DNA of 64,000 nt from CAVTWS01 sp963732655 (GCA_963732655.1 CAVTAI010000013.1:620001-684000); one strand, 5' to 3'. Positions 1-9,331 are shown, counted from the stretch's first letter. The notes: generated by a model from the sequence alone, not told the origin. A program made the numbers and translations.

Positions 1-236
1 TGCACTTCGGGTTCGTACCGACCGAGGGCCGCCGCGGTTTCCCCCCAGCCGACGTCGATGGTCATGCCGGCGGCTACGCCCGCAGGGATTCGAACCGGTC
101 GATTCTGCAGCCCGGCTCGACCCAGCACGGCCAGCGGGCGGAGGTTCGCCGAGGCCAGATCGGTCAAGACGACCGTGGGTATCGGGCGGAGAAGGGCCGA
201 GAGCACTCGTCGAAGTTGGTGTCGGCTAGAGGTCAT
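1..236 (-). CDS. FkbM-like methyltransferase, N-terminal part (cut by window edge)
   Basis: The reverse strand is open from an ATG at 236 to the window edge, giving 78 residues, and is divergent from rpsO. Near the edge the protein has a glycine-rich segment followed by LGRYEPEV. That pattern resembles the start of FkbM-type SAM-dependent methyltransferases, in which a G-rich turn precedes an LG-x-YE-x-EVQ segment just before the SAM-binding fold. The catalytic region lies outside the window, so the assignment rests on this short motif. No clear ribosome-binding site is visible, and the frame stays open a little upstream of the ATG, so the start is uncertain. It could also be an unrelated short protein. 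Confidence 0.4.
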   Translation of the reverse strand, partial: MTSSRHQLRRVLSALLRPIPTVVLTDLASANLRPLAVLGRAGLQNRPVRIPAGVAAGMTIDVGWGETAAALGRYEPEV

Positions 237-582
237 CGGAGACTCGCTGGTGGTCGAACGGCGAGCCGTCGATCGACAGCTCGTTTTTGCATCATCGGTA
301 TCCCGCTACCCAGAACTTAGCGGATGACACTTCAGAAGGCACAACGGTCACCGACATGAAGTGTCACGACAGGTCGTGGCGTGCGGCGAACCTGCTCGCT
401 CAGCCCGATCGGCATCACCCCGTTGGCGACCGGTGGCGCTATGCTCTCAAGGTCCCATGGCGGGACATGTCGAGCGCCTATCCGGGCACCGGCGAACGAA
501 CACCGCGTCGGCATGACGCCAGCGGGCCGGACGAGCCGGTCCCAGCGCATCCCGAGGCCGGGTACGAGACCCAAGGACGGCC
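237..582. other. Intergenic region between divergent genes; rpsO leader
   Basis: These 346 bases separate the divergent FkbM-like gene from rpsO. No convincing protein is seen on either strand. A TATGCT hexamer at 440-445 could be a -10 box for rpsO, but no good -35 accompanies it. An AAGGA Shine-Dalgarno at about 570-574 precedes the rpsO ATG. Autogenous control of S15 through its leader is known in other bacteria, but I could not identify such a structure here. Confidence 0.4.
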
Positions 583-867
583 ATGCCTGCTGCCAACCTG
601 CCACCCAAAGCCGACACGATGGTTCGCATGCGCGAGGCCTTCGAACTCGGCCTGAACGATACCGGATCGCCAGAAGTGCAGATCGCACTCCTGACCGACC
701 GCATCATCCACCTCACCGAGCACCTGAAGGTCCACAAGAAGGACCATCACAGCCGGCGAGGCCTTCTGATGCTGGTCGGCCAGCGACGCCGGCTGCTCGA
801 CTACGTCAAGAACAAGGACGTCGAGCGCTACCGTGCCGTCATCGCCCACCTCGGGCTGCGGCGCTGA
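583..867 (+). CDS. rpsO: 30S ribosomal protein S15
   Basis: This is the small-subunit primary binding protein S15, which binds the central domain of 16S rRNA. The 94-residue product contains the family signature DTGSPEVQIALLT, then HLTEHLK, HKKDHHSRRGL and a C-terminus ending LGLRR. It is about five residues longer than typical S15 because of an N-terminal MPAANLPPKAD extension. The ATG at 583 is preferred over the in-frame ATG at 619 because AAGGA lies a few bases upstream. A perfect hairpin follows the stop, and pnp comes next, which is the usual rpsO-pnp order in bacteria. Confidence 0.97.
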   Translation: MPAANLPPKADTMVRMREAFELGLNDTGSPEVQIALLTDRIIHLTEHLKVHKKDHHSRRGLLMLVGQRRRLLDYVKNKDVERYRAVIAHLGLRR

Positions 868-877
868 AACCACCTCC

Positions 878-900
878 GAAGCGGCCCTCCGGGCCGCTTC
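878..900 (+). terminator. Terminator-like hairpin after rpsO
   Basis: A perfect 10-bp stem (878-887 with 891-900) closes a three-base loop and begins 10 nt after the rpsO stop. It is followed by GTTGCGTT rather than a strong T-tract, so it may be a partial terminator or an mRNA-stabilising or processing site between rpsO and pnp. Confidence 0.65.
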
Positions 901-1072
901 GTTGCGTTACCAACCAAGAACCACCCCGCCGCGGTGGTCAGTGCCAGTGGCCTGCCGCTCGGCTGCGCTCAACAGAGCCAGCCGGGATGTAGACCACTGG
1001 GAACTGGCTCCGCCGGGTGGCACCCGATCAGGCCTGTGCGCCTGCATTGGCACATCCAGGAGACATTCCAGA

Positions 1073-3658
1073 ATGGCAACACCCTTTTCCGTCACTCGTT
1101 CCCTCACCGGGTGCGATGACTCCAAGACCATCAGCTTCGAGTCCGGCAAGTACGCCGGGCTCGCCGATGGTGCCGTGATGGCGCGCCAGGGCGACACCCT
1201 CGTCCTGATGACGGCCACGGCATCGAAGTCCGTCCGCGAAGGCACCGACTTCTTCCCGCTCACCGTCGACATCGAGGAGCGCAGCTATGCCGCCGGCAAG
1301 ATCCCCGGCTCGTTCTTCCGTCGTGAAGGTCGTGCGGGCGAAGGGGCGATCCTCGTGGCTCGTCTCATCGACCGTCCGCTGCGCCCCTGTTTCCCTGATG
1401 GATTCCGCAACGACGTCCACGTCGTCGGCACCGTCATCGGGGCGGACATGAGCAACCCCCACGACATCTTGTCGATCAACGCGGCGTCGGCTGCACTCAT
1501 GATCTCGGGGATCCCGTTCGACGGGCCCATCGGTGCGGTGCGCATCGCCTGGGGCGCCGACGGTCAGTGGATCCCCTTCCCGACCTATGAGGAAGGCGAC
1601 GAGTCCGCCTTCGAGATGGTCGTCGCGGGCCGCCTGCTCGACGACGGCGACGTCGCTGTCATGATGGTCGAGGCCGGCGGCACCGAGGCGGGCTGCGACC
1701 TCTACGAATCCGGTACTCCCAAGGTCGACGAAGCCGTCCTGGCGGGCGGCCTCGAGGCGTCGAAGGTATGGATCCGCGAGGCGATCGAGCTGCAGAACGA
1801 GCTCGTCGCCGCCTACGTCGAGGCGCACGGCCCGATCGAGACCATGCCCTACAACCTCGGTCGCGACTACACCGACGAGATCGCTGCGGCCGTGGCCACC
1901 CACACCGACAAACTCGCCGCCACCCAGACCATCACCGACAAGGCCGAGCGTGAGGCCGCGCAGAGCGCCGCCACCACCGAGGTCGTCGAGGCCGTGGCCG
2001 CCCAGTTCGCCGACGATCCCACGGCGGCGCGGCAGGCCAAAGCAGCTGCTCGTTCTGTGATCAAGAAGGTGGTGCGGGCCCGCATCGTCAACGACAAGAT
2101 CCGTATCGACGGCCGAGGCCTGGCCGATATCCGGCCGCTGTCGGCTGAGGTGGCGCTGATCCCGACCGCTCATGGTTCCGGCTTGTTCCAGCGGGGCGAG
2201 ACCCAGGTCCTGAACGTCACCACCCTCGGGACCAAGCGCATGGATCAGATGGTCGACGGCATCACGCCGACCAAGTCGAAGCGGTACATGCACCATTACA
2301 ACTTCCCGCCGTTCTCCACCGGCGAAGCCGGGTTCATGCGTGGCCCCAAGCGCCGCGAGATCGGCCACGGAGCGTTGGCCGAGCGGGCTCTGTTCCCCGT
2401 CATCCCGACGATGGAAGAGTTCCCGTACACCCTCCGTCTCGTCTCCGAGGTGCTCTCCTCCAACGGATCGACCTCCATGGGTTCGGTCTGCTCGTCGAGC
2501 CTGTCGCTGATGGACGCCGGTGTGCCCATCAAGGCGCCGGTGGCCGGCATCGCCATGGGCCTGGTGTACGCCGAGGGCAAGTACGTCACCTTGACCGACA
2601 TCCTCGGCGCCGAAGATGCCTTCGGTGACATGGACTTCAAGGTTGCCGGTACGGCGGAGTACGTCACCGCCCTCCAGCTCGACACCAAGATCGACGGCAT
2701 CCCCGCCGACGTGCTGGGCGCCGCTCTGCAGCAGGCCAAGGACGCCCGCATGCAGATCCTCGAGGTCATGACCAACGCCATCGCCGAGCCTCGCGACGAT
2801 GTCGGCGAACACGCCCCGAAGATCATCAGCTTCGAGATCCCGGTGGAGAAGATCGGTGAGGTCATCGGCCCCAAGGGCAAGATGATCAACACGATCCAGT
2901 CCGAGACGGGTGCCGACATCTCCGTCGACGACGACGGCTCCGTCGGCATCGTCATCATCTCCTCGCCGGACCGTGGCGCCATCAACGAAGCCGAACGCCA
3001 GATCCGCCTCATCGTCAACCCGCCGTCTGCGCACGTCGGTGAGGTCTACAGCGGCCGCGTCGTGAACATCACCAAGTTCGGCGCCTTCGTCAACATCCTC
3101 CCCGGCCGTGACGGTCTGGTCCACATCTCCAAGTTGGGCCAGGGCAAGCGGATCGATCGGGTGGAAGACGTCGTCGAATTGGGTGACGAGATCGAGGTCG
3201 TCGTCGAAGACATCGACCCCAACGGCAAGATCTCGCTGCGCCCGGTCGGCGCCGAAGGTGCGTCGTCCGACGGCGAGTCTGGCGGCTCCGACGGCGAGCG
3301 CCCGGCCCGCCGCGAGCGTTCCTCGTCGGACGATCGTGATTCGTCGGCTCGTGAGGATCGTGGCTCCTCCTCGGCTCGTGAGGATCGTGGCTCCTCCTCG
3401 CCTCGTGAGGATCGTGGCTCTTCCTCGCCTCGCGAGGATCGTGGCTCCTCCTCGCCTCGCGAGGATCGTGGCTCTTCCTCGCCTCGCGAGGATCGTGTCG
3501 AGGTGTCCTTCGAGGACGCGTTCGACGAGGAGCTCCGCAAGGAGCTCGGTGACCTCGGTCCGTCCGTGCCCGGTCGGGCGGCCAGCGGCGGCGGTGCCGG
3601 CCGTGGTGGTCGCGGTGCTGGCGGCCGTGGCGACAGCGGAGGCCGCCGTCGGCGCTGA
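1073..3658 (+). CDS. pnp: Polyribonucleotide nucleotidyltransferase (PNPase)
   Basis: PNPase is a 3'-5' phosphorolytic exoribonuclease of RNA turnover. The 861-residue protein has two RNase PH-like domains joined by a helical linker, with family motifs FFPLTVDIEERSYAAGKIPG and, in the second domain, RRFMRGPKRREIGHG-type residues and the SSNGSTSMGSVC segment. A KH domain (VIGPKGKMI) and an S1 domain (GRVVNITKFGAFV) follow. The start at 1073 has AGGAGA nine bases upstream. The frame is open farther upstream, but that part matches nothing in PNPase. The acidic C-terminus carries a degenerate nine-residue repeat built on REDRGSSSP and ends in a Gly/Arg-rich tail, a plausible disordered RNA- or protein-contact region. 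A roughly 170-nt leader separates it from the rpsO hairpin; PNPase leaders are autoregulatory in some bacteria. Confidence 0.96.
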   Translation: MATPFSVTRSLTGCDDSKTISFESGKYAGLADGAVMARQGDTLVLMTATASKSVREGTDFFPLTVDIEERSYAAGKIPGSFFRREGRAGEGAILVARLIDRPLRPCFPDGFRNDVHVVGTVIGADMSNPHDILSINAASAALMISGIPFDGPIGAVRIAWGADGQWIPFPTYEEGDESAFEMVVAGRLLDDGDVAVMMVEAGGTEAGCDLYESGTPKVDEAVLAGGLEASKVWIREAIELQNELVAAYVEAHGPIETMPYNLGRDYTDEIAAAVATHTDKLAATQTITDKAEREAAQSAATTEVVEAVAAQFADDPTAARQAKAAARSVIKKVVRARIVNDKIRIDGRGLADIRPLSAEVALIPTAHGSGLFQRGETQVLNVTTLGTKRMDQMVDGITPTKSKRYMHHYNFPPFSTGEAGFMRGPKRREIGHGALAERALFPVIPTMEEFPYTLRLVSEVLSSNGSTSMGSVCSSSLSLMDAGVPIKAPVAGIAMGLVYAEGKYVTLTDILGAEDAFGDMDFKVAGTAEYVTALQLDTKIDGIPADVLGAALQQAKDARMQILEVMTNAIAEPRDDVGEHAPKIISFEIPVEKIGEVIGPKGKMINTIQSETGADISVDDDGSVGIVIISSPDRGAINEAERQIRLIVNPPSAHVGEVYSGRVVNITKFGAFVNILPGRDGLVHISKLGQGKRIDRVEDVVELGDEIEVVVEDIDPNGKISLRPVGAEGASSDGESGGSDGERPARRERSSSDDRDSSAREDRGSSSAREDRGSSSPREDRGSSSPREDRGSSSPREDRGSSSPREDRVEVSFEDAFDEELRKELGDLGPSVPGRAASGGGAGRGGRGAGGRGDSGGRRRR
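3347..3496 (+). repeat. 27-nt coding tandem repeat in the pnp tail
   Basis: About 5.5 in-frame copies of a 27-nt unit encode (A/P)REDRGSSS in the tail of PNPase. Copies differ mainly at synonymous sites and at one Ala/Pro position, which suggests stepwise duplication. Confidence 0.9.
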
Positions 3659-3677
3659 GTCCGCACCCTACAGGGCG

Positions 3678-4958
3678 ATGACCGACGACTCCGGGTCCGA
3701 GCCAACGCTCGATCCCCAGGTCATCCAAACCCGACTGCCCAACGGCATCACCGTCGTCACCGAGCACGTGCCCGGGATGCGGTCGATGTCGTTGGGTTGC
3801 TGGGTCGGCGTCGGCAGTCGTGACGAACCCGCGCCCGTGGCCGGGGCGTCGCACTTCCTCGAGCACCTGCTCTTCAAGGGGTCTGCGCGTCACACGGCGC
3901 GCGAGATCGCCGAAGCCGTCGACCGGGTGGGCGGCGATTTCAACGCCTACACCACCAAGGAATACACGGCGTTCTACTGCCGGGTGCCCGCCGACGCCTG
4001 GAGGCTGGCGACGGACCTCGTGACCGAGGTGGTCGCCGCTCCCGCCTTCGATGCGTCACACGTCGAGGGCGAGCGCCAGGTGATCCTCGAAGAGCTCGCC
4101 ATGAGCGAGGACACCCCGGACGATCTCGTCCACACCAAACTCGACGAAGCCCTCTTCCCCGGTCATCCGCTCGGACGCGAGGTGCTCGGAGATGCCGACA
4201 CGATCGAGGACATGTCGGTCGAGGCGATCCGGGCGTTCCACCACGAGTGGTATCGGCCGGCGAACCTCGTCATCGCCGCCGCTGGTGGGGTCGATCACGA
4301 TGCGATCGTGGCCAAGGTGGCGGCGACCTTCGGCTCCGAGACCGGCGACCGACCCCGACGTCAGGCGCCGGAGTCCGAGGCGACGTCGCTGGTGGTGATC
4401 CGCAAGCCGACCGAACAGGTCCAGGTGGCGTACGGCTGGCGGGGATTGACCCACGGTGATCCCGACCGTTTCGCCCTGGCGCTGGCCAACCAGATCATCG
4501 GCGGCGGCCTGTCGAGCCGACTGTTCCAGGAGATCCGGGAGAGCCGGAGCCTCGCCTACTCGGTGTATTCCGGAACGTCGGCCTACGTCGACACCGGGGC
4601 GTTCATCGTGGCGGCCGGCTGCTCACCACGCCGGCTCAACGAGCTCGGGCAGGTCCTCGACCACGAGCTGGCCCAACTGGTCGACGAGGGAGTCACGGAC
4701 CAGGAGCTCGAGGTGGCGCGCAGCGGGTTCGAGGGCGGCACGATCCTGGGCCTGGAGGATTCCGGCAGCCGGATGAGCCGGTTGGGCAGCTTGCAGACCA
4801 TCCGGGGCACCGTCACCTCGGTCGACGAGTACCTCGCAGCGATCACGGCCGTCACCGCCGCCGATGTCGCCCGGGTCATCCGGCGGGTTCTCGGCACCCC
4901 GCCGACCCGAGCGATCGTCGGCCCGGTCGACGCCGATTCGCTGGCCTGGAGCGCCTAG
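3678..4958 (+). CDS. M16 family zinc peptidase (mitochondrial-processing-peptidase-like)
   Basis: This 426-residue protein is an M16 (pitrilysin/MPP beta) metallopeptidase. The inverted zinc motif HxxEH is present at residues 59-63 (HFLEH), and the third zinc ligand is the Glu of the EEL segment near 138-139. GG(D)FNAYTTKEYT and the C-terminal GGGLSSRLFQEIRE segment are also typical. M16 genes lie between pnp and dapB in many actinobacteria, and the substrate is usually unknown. The frame is open upstream inside pnp, but the first start after the pnp stop is the ATG at 3678. There is no signal peptide, so it is likely cytoplasmic. Its TAG stop forms part of the dapB -10 box. Confidence 0.93.
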   Translation: MTDDSGSEPTLDPQVIQTRLPNGITVVTEHVPGMRSMSLGCWVGVGSRDEPAPVAGASHFLEHLLFKGSARHTAREIAEAVDRVGGDFNAYTTKEYTAFYCRVPADAWRLATDLVTEVVAAPAFDASHVEGERQVILEELAMSEDTPDDLVHTKLDEALFPGHPLGREVLGDADTIEDMSVEAIRAFHHEWYRPANLVIAAAGGVDHDAIVAKVAATFGSETGDRPRRQAPESEATSLVVIRKPTEQVQVAYGWRGLTHGDPDRFALALANQIIGGGLSSRLFQEIRESRSLAYSVYSGTSAYVDTGAFIVAAGCSPRRLNELGQVLDHELAQLVDEGVTDQELEVARSGFEGGTILGLEDSGSRMSRLGSLQTIRGTVTSVDEYLAAITAVTAADVARVIRRVLGTPPTRAIVGPVDADSLAWSA

Positions 4959-4961
4959 CCT
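4956..4961 (+). promoter_or_regulatory. Leaderless-type -10 box of dapB overlapping the upstream stop
   Basis: TAGCCT lies seven bases before the GTG start of dapB, and its first three bases are the TAG stop codon of the M16 gene. No Shine-Dalgarno is present. Confidence 0.55.
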
Positions 4962-4968
4962 GCCGCTC

Positions 4969-5742
4969 GTGACGATTCGTGTCGGGGTGTTCGGGGCGAC
5001 GGGGCGCATGGGCCTCGAGGTCTGCCGAGCGGTGGCGTCCGCCGACGACATGACGCTCGTGGCGGCGGTCGACCCGGGTGGAGTGGGCCAGGTGGTCGAG
5101 GGACTCGTCGTGGTGGGCGAAGCGGCCGCCATGGAGAAGGCCCGGGTCCAGGTGGCCGTGGACTTCACCCACGCCGAGGCCGCTCGAGGCAATCTCGCCG
5201 CGTGCGCCGCCGCCGGCATCCACGCGGTCGTCGGCACCACCGGGCTCGACGACGCCGACCTCGATCGACTGGCCGCCACGTTCACCCGGAGCAATGTCCT
5301 CATCGCAGCCAACTTCGCCATCGGCGCCGTGCTGATGATGCGGTTCGCCGAGCTCGCCGCTCCGTTCTTCGACACCGCGGAGATCATCGAGCTGCACCAC
5401 GACACCAAGATCGACGCACCATCAGGGACCGCCGTCGTCACGGCGGAGCGGATGGCGGCGGCCCGAACCGAACCCTTCGGTGCCGACCCCACGCGCACCG
5501 AGGTGTACCCGGGCGCCCGGGGTGGAAGCGGCCCGGCCGGCATCCGGGTGCACTCGGTACGCATGCGGGGGATGGTGGCCAACCAGGAGGTCATCCTCGG
5601 TACCGCCGGCCAGTCGTTGACGCTGCGCCACGACACCACCGATCGTACGTCGTTCATGCCGGGCGTCATCGTCGGGATACGGCGCATCGGCGAGACACCG
5701 GGGCTGACCCGAGGCCTCGAAACCCTGCTCGGACTGTCCTGA
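4969..5742 (+). CDS. dapB: 4-hydroxy-tetrahydrodipicolinate reductase
   Basis: DapB reduces 4-hydroxy-tetrahydrodipicolinate with NAD(P)H in lysine and diaminopimelate synthesis. The 257-residue protein starts with the dinucleotide-binding GATGRMG motif (residues 9-15) and has the family signature ELHHDTKIDAPSGTA with the catalytic His and Lys. The GTG at 4969 puts the Rossmann motif at its usual distance from the N-terminus. Only 10 nt separate it from the M16 stop, and a -10-like hexamer there suggests a separate leaderless transcript. dapA lies one gene downstream. Confidence 0.96.
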   Translation: MTIRVGVFGATGRMGLEVCRAVASADDMTLVAAVDPGGVGQVVEGLVVVGEAAAMEKARVQVAVDFTHAEAARGNLAACAAAGIHAVVGTTGLDDADLDRLAATFTRSNVLIAANFAIGAVLMMRFAELAAPFFDTAEIIELHHDTKIDAPSGTAVVTAERMAAARTEPFGADPTRTEVYPGARGGSGPAGIRVHSVRMRGMVANQEVILGTAGQSLTLRHDTTDRTSFMPGVIVGIRRIGETPGLTRGLETLLGLS

Positions 5743-5780
5743 GAGTCGACCCGGTCGATGCCGAGCCCCAAGGATCGCGC

Positions 5781-6542
5781 GTGACCGTGTGGGAGTTCGC
5801 TCGCCGGCCGCGGTGGATCGTGTCGCACGCGATCGTGGCTGCGGTGGCGATCACGTTCGTGTTCCTGGGGTTCTGGCAGCTCCACCGGTTGGACGAGCGT
5901 CGATCGCTCAACGACGACCTGACCTCGCGCGCCGACGCGACCCCGCTGACACCGGCCGAGGTGGCGGGCCTCGAACCTGACGAAGCTCGATTTCGTCGGG
6001 TGAGCTCGACCGGTCGGTACCGGCTCGATCAGCAGGTCCGGATCGGCAACCAGTCCCAGCAGGGCCAGCCGGGGGAGTGGATCCTCGTACCGTTCGAGGC
6101 CGACGACGGCACCGTCATCGCCGTCAGCCGGGGCTTCGTGCCTCGCGGTCAGGTCGACGACATCGTGTCGTACGCCCCGGTGGCCGAGACGGTCACGATC
6201 GAAGCGTTGGCTTTCCCGACGGCGAGCGGAGGGCGGGTGGCCGCCGATGCGGCCGGACCGGCCGGTCCCGAGATCTCGCGCATCGATCTGGCGGCGGCTC
6301 GCGAGGCCATCGGCGTCGACCTCGGCTCGGTGTACCTCCAGATCCAGAGCGAGTCCCCCGATCCGGGCGATCTCCCCTTCGTCGTGCCGCCGCCCGAGCT
6401 GGGCGAGGGCCCGCACCTGTCGTACGCGATCCAGTGGTACCTGTTCGCCAGCATGGGGTTGGTGGCCTACGGCCTGGTGCTGCGCAAGGTCGCCCGAGCC
6501 GACCAGTCCAAGGGCGACGTCGCCGTGCCCTGGGACCTCTAG
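5781..6542 (+). CDS. SURF1 family protein
   Basis: SURF1-like proteins assist assembly of haem-copper cytochrome oxidase in the membrane. The 253-residue protein has an N-terminal transmembrane helix after a basic start, the family GFWQLHRLDERR motif, central WILVPF and SRGFVP segments, and a second transmembrane helix near the C-terminus beginning LSYAIQWYLFA. The GTG start has AAGGA six bases upstream. It lies 38 nt after dapB and 145 nt before dapA. Its presence predicts aerobic respiration with a cytochrome c oxidase encoded elsewhere. Confidence 0.9.
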   Translation: MTVWEFARRPRWIVSHAIVAAVAITFVFLGFWQLHRLDERRSLNDDLTSRADATPLTPAEVAGLEPDEARFRRVSSTGRYRLDQQVRIGNQSQQGQPGEWILVPFEADDGTVIAVSRGFVPRGQVDDIVSYAPVAETVTIEALAFPTASGGRVAADAAGPAGPEISRIDLAAAREAIGVDLGSVYLQIQSESPDPGDLPFVVPPPELGEGPHLSYAIQWYLFASMGLVAYGLVLRKVARADQSKGDVAVPWDL

Positions 6543-6687
6543 CCTCGGCAGGTCGAGACGGCGTCGTGAGTCGCCCGGGATGGGTGGAATTCGTTTCGGC
6601 GGCACCGCCTCTCGGGCAGAATCGGGCAAGCTGATCCTTCAGACCGGGGAACTGCCCCTCGGCCGTGAGCATTTCCTGGGAGTTGTG

Positions 6688-7578
6688 ATGGCCCGATTCG
6701 GTCAGGTGCTGACCGCCATGGCAACGCCGTTCGCCGCCGACGGCCGCCTCGACATCGACGGCGCTCAGCGGCTGGCCCGCTGGCTGCTCGCGCACGGCAA
6801 CGATGGCCTCGTCGTGGCCGGAACCACCGGCGAGAGCGCCACCATGACCCACGCCGAGCAGATCGATCTGATCGCCGCCGTGTGCTCGTGCGTCGATGCA
6901 CCGGTCATCGCCGGCGCCGGGAGCAACGACACCGCCGCCGCCGTCGAGCTGACCGAGAAGGCCACCGCGTCGGGTGCCGCGGCCATCTTGTCCGTCACCC
7001 CGTACTACAACCGGCCCTCGATGGCCGGCCTCGATCGGCACTTCCGCACCATCGCCGCCGCCACCGACCTTCCCGTGGTGCTCTACGACATCCCGGTTCG
7101 TACCGGACGCAAGATCTCGACCGACCTGCTGGTCCGCCTGGCCACCGAGGTCGACAACATCGTGGCGGTGAAGGATGCGGCCGGCGATCCGGCCGAGACG
7201 GCGGCCCTGTTGTCCCGTACCCCTCCCGACTTCGAGGTGTACAGCGGCGACGATTCCCTGACGCTTCCACTGCTGGCGGTCGGAGCCGTCGGTGTCATCG
7301 GGGTGGCGTCGCACTGGGCCGCGCCCGAGCTGGGAGAGATGATCGACGCGTTCCGGTCCGGCGACAACGCTCGCGCCACGGCGGTCAACCGGTCCCTGAT
7401 CCCCTCCTACGATTTCGAGACCGGCCTCGAGGCCCCGAATCCCGTGCCCACCAAAGCCATGCTGAAGGTGCTCGGACTCCCGGGCGGCGACTGCCGCCTT
7501 CCGATGGGACCCGAACCCGATGGCCTCCAAGACCGTGCCCGCGCCGTGCTGGCCGGCCTCGGACGCCCGAACCCGTGA
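6688..7578 (+). CDS. dapA: 4-hydroxy-tetrahydrodipicolinate synthase
   Basis: DapA condenses pyruvate with aspartate semialdehyde in the first committed step to diaminopimelate and lysine. The 296-residue TIM-barrel protein carries GTTGES (45-50), PYYNRP (105-110), the catalytic Tyr133 of LYDIP and the Schiff-base Lys162 of VAVKDA. The ATG at 6688 is preceded by CTGGGAG. The frame is open upstream through the SURF1 gene, but that extension has no homology. It is followed 20 nt later by the RNase J gene, the common actinobacterial dapA-rnj pair. Confidence 0.96.
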   Translation: MARFGQVLTAMATPFAADGRLDIDGAQRLARWLLAHGNDGLVVAGTTGESATMTHAEQIDLIAAVCSCVDAPVIAGAGSNDTAAAVELTEKATASGAAAILSVTPYYNRPSMAGLDRHFRTIAAATDLPVVLYDIPVRTGRKISTDLLVRLATEVDNIVAVKDAAGDPAETAALLSRTPPDFEVYSGDDSLTLPLLAVGAVGVIGVASHWAAPELGEMIDAFRSGDNARATAVNRSLIPSYDFETGLEAPNPVPTKAMLKVLGLPGGDCRLPMGPEPDGLQDRARAVLAGLGRPNP

Positions 7579-7597
7579 CGAGAGAGAAGCAAACCCT

Positions 7598-9262
7598 ATG
7601 GCCCCACCAGTTCGAGTCACGTTCCTCGGCGGACTCGGCGACATCGGCCGCAACTGCGCTGTCGTCGAGGTCGCCGGCAAGCTCATCGTGCTCGACTGCG
7701 GCCAGATGTTCGGCGACGAACGTACCCCCGGTGTCGGCACGATCCTGCCCGACTTCGGATATCTCCGTGACCGGGCCGACGACATCGTCGGGCTCATCGC
7801 CACCCACTCGCACGAGGACCACGTGGGCGGGATCCCGTACCTTCTGAGCGAGATCCCGATGCCGGTGTACGGTTCCCCGTACACGTTGGGCATCGTGCGT
7901 CACAAGCTCCAAGAGGTCGGCATCGCCGGGAAGGCAGATCTCCGGGTCATCAACGATGGCGAGACCCATCGCATCGGCCCCATCGATTGTGAGTTCATCC
8001 CGGTCACCCACTCCACGCCGTCGGGACTGATCACCGCCTTCCATACGCCGCAAGGCGTGATCTTGCACTCGTGCGACTTCAAGCTCGACCTCACCCCGGT
8101 CGACGGCCGCTTGACCGACCTGAGCCGGATCGGCGCCCTGGCGTCGGACCCCGGGGTTCGTCTGCTCTTGTGCGACTCCACGAACGCGGAATCGCCGGGC
8201 TACACGCAGTCGGAATCCCACGTGGGTGGGGTGCTCCGTCGGGTGTTCGAACAACGCCCGGGCCAGCGGATCATCGTCGGCGCCTTCAGCAGCCACATCC
8301 ACCGTCTGCAGCAGGTGGCCGACGCGGCGATCGCCAACGGACGGATGTTCGCGGTGCTCGGTCGCTCGATGCAACGCAACGTGACCCTGGCCCGCGAGCT
8401 CGGGCTCCTCCGCATCCCGGACCCCAAGATCTGCCAGGTCGAAGACGTCGACGACATGGACCCGGGGACCGTGTGCATCGTCTGCACCGGTTCGCAGGGC
8501 GAGCCCCGCTCCGCTCTGGCCCAGATGGCTTCAGGCGATAGCCGGTTCGTGCAGATCGGCGAACACGACACCGTCGTGTTCAGCTCCCATCCCATCCCTG
8601 GAAACGAGGCCGCGGTCGCCCGCATGCGCAACTCGTTCGCCCGGATGGGGGCGGAGGTGGTGCACTCGGGCCTCCTGGAGGTCCACACCTCCGGGCACGG
8701 CAAGGCCCATGAGCTGCGCACCCTGCATTCGGTGGCATCGCCAGAGTTTTTCGTGCCGGTGCACGGCGAGTTCTTCCACCTCAAGGCCCATGCGGCCATC
8801 GCCGCCGGTATGGGCATGACCGACGATCGCGTCGTCGTCTGTGAGGACGGTGATTCTGTCCTGCTGACCGACCGCGGCATCGAGCGAGGCCCCCGTACGT
8901 CCGGGAAGTACATCTACGTCGACGGCATGGTCGGCGACCTCGGCGACACCGTGCTGGGCGACCGCTTCTCGTTGGGCGACAACGGCTTTGTGTCGGTGAG
9001 CGTGGTCGTGGATCGGCGCACCAATCGGCTCGCCGCCGACCCGGTCGTGTCGTCGAAGGGTTGGCTCGAACCACCGGTCGACGAGGCGTACCACAAGGCC
9101 CTGGCCGCCGCGGTGCTGGTCTCGGTGGAAGAGCTGCTCGACTCGACCGTGCCCGCCCCGACCGGCGAGATCGAGCGGGTGGCCCGCCGTACCGTCGGCA
9201 AGCTGGTCGCCGACCGCACCAAACGCCGCCCCATGATCGTCCCCACCATCATCGAGCTCTGA
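7598..9262 (+). CDS. rnj: Ribonuclease J
   Basis: RNase J is a beta-CASP metallo-beta-lactamase with 5'-3' exonuclease and endonuclease activity in RNA processing and decay. The 554-residue protein has the metal motif HSHEDH at residues 70-75, HSTPSG, the conserved LLLCDSTNAE segment, VGAFSSHIHR and the C-terminal HTSGHG and PVHGEF motifs. The start at 7598 follows GAGAGAAG. Its product would act with PNPase, encoded upstream. A large hairpin follows the stop. Confidence 0.96.
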   Translation: MAPPVRVTFLGGLGDIGRNCAVVEVAGKLIVLDCGQMFGDERTPGVGTILPDFGYLRDRADDIVGLIATHSHEDHVGGIPYLLSEIPMPVYGSPYTLGIVRHKLQEVGIAGKADLRVINDGETHRIGPIDCEFIPVTHSTPSGLITAFHTPQGVILHSCDFKLDLTPVDGRLTDLSRIGALASDPGVRLLLCDSTNAESPGYTQSESHVGGVLRRVFEQRPGQRIIVGAFSSHIHRLQQVADAAIANGRMFAVLGRSMQRNVTLARELGLLRIPDPKICQVEDVDDMDPGTVCIVCTGSQGEPRSALAQMASGDSRFVQIGEHDTVVFSSHPIPGNEAAVARMRNSFARMGAEVVHSGLLEVHTSGHGKAHELRTLHSVASPEFFVPVHGEFFHLKAHAAIAAGMGMTDDRVVVCEDGDSVLLTDRGIERGPRTSGKYIYVDGMVGDLGDTVLGDRFSLGDNGFVSVSVVVDRRTNRLAADPVVSSKGWLEPPVDEAYHKALAAAVLVSVEELLDSTVPAPTGEIERVARRTVGKLVADRTKRRPMIVPTIIEL

Positions 9263-9331
9263 CCCCCCCCGCCATCGAACTGGGAGACGCAGCCGTCGCG
9301 TGGGCGACGGGTCGGTCTCCCAGTTGGGGGG
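9263..9331 (+). terminator. Large hairpin after the RNase J gene
   Basis: A 10-bp perfect stem (9278-9287 with 9316-9325) encloses a second perfect 7-bp stem (9293-9299 with 9304-9310). It is flanked by a C8 run (9263-9270) and a G6 run (9326-9331) that can extend the pairing. There is no T-tract, so it may act as a U-less actinobacterial terminator. Confidence 0.6.

Noticed and set aside
237..582. Short open frames before rpsO
   Set aside because: They overlap one another on both strands, lack Shine-Dalgarno sequences and have Arg/Pro-rich random composition.
1028..3124. A 698-codon open frame on the minus strand across pnp
   Set aside because: It is a mirror of high-GC codon bias in pnp, is Asp/Gly/His-rich without family motifs, and lies wholly antisense to a certain gene.
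4623..6629. A 668-codon minus-strand frame across dapB and SURF1
   Set aside because: Antisense shadow with Arg/Ser/Pro-rich composition and no motif; dapB and SURF1 are well supported.
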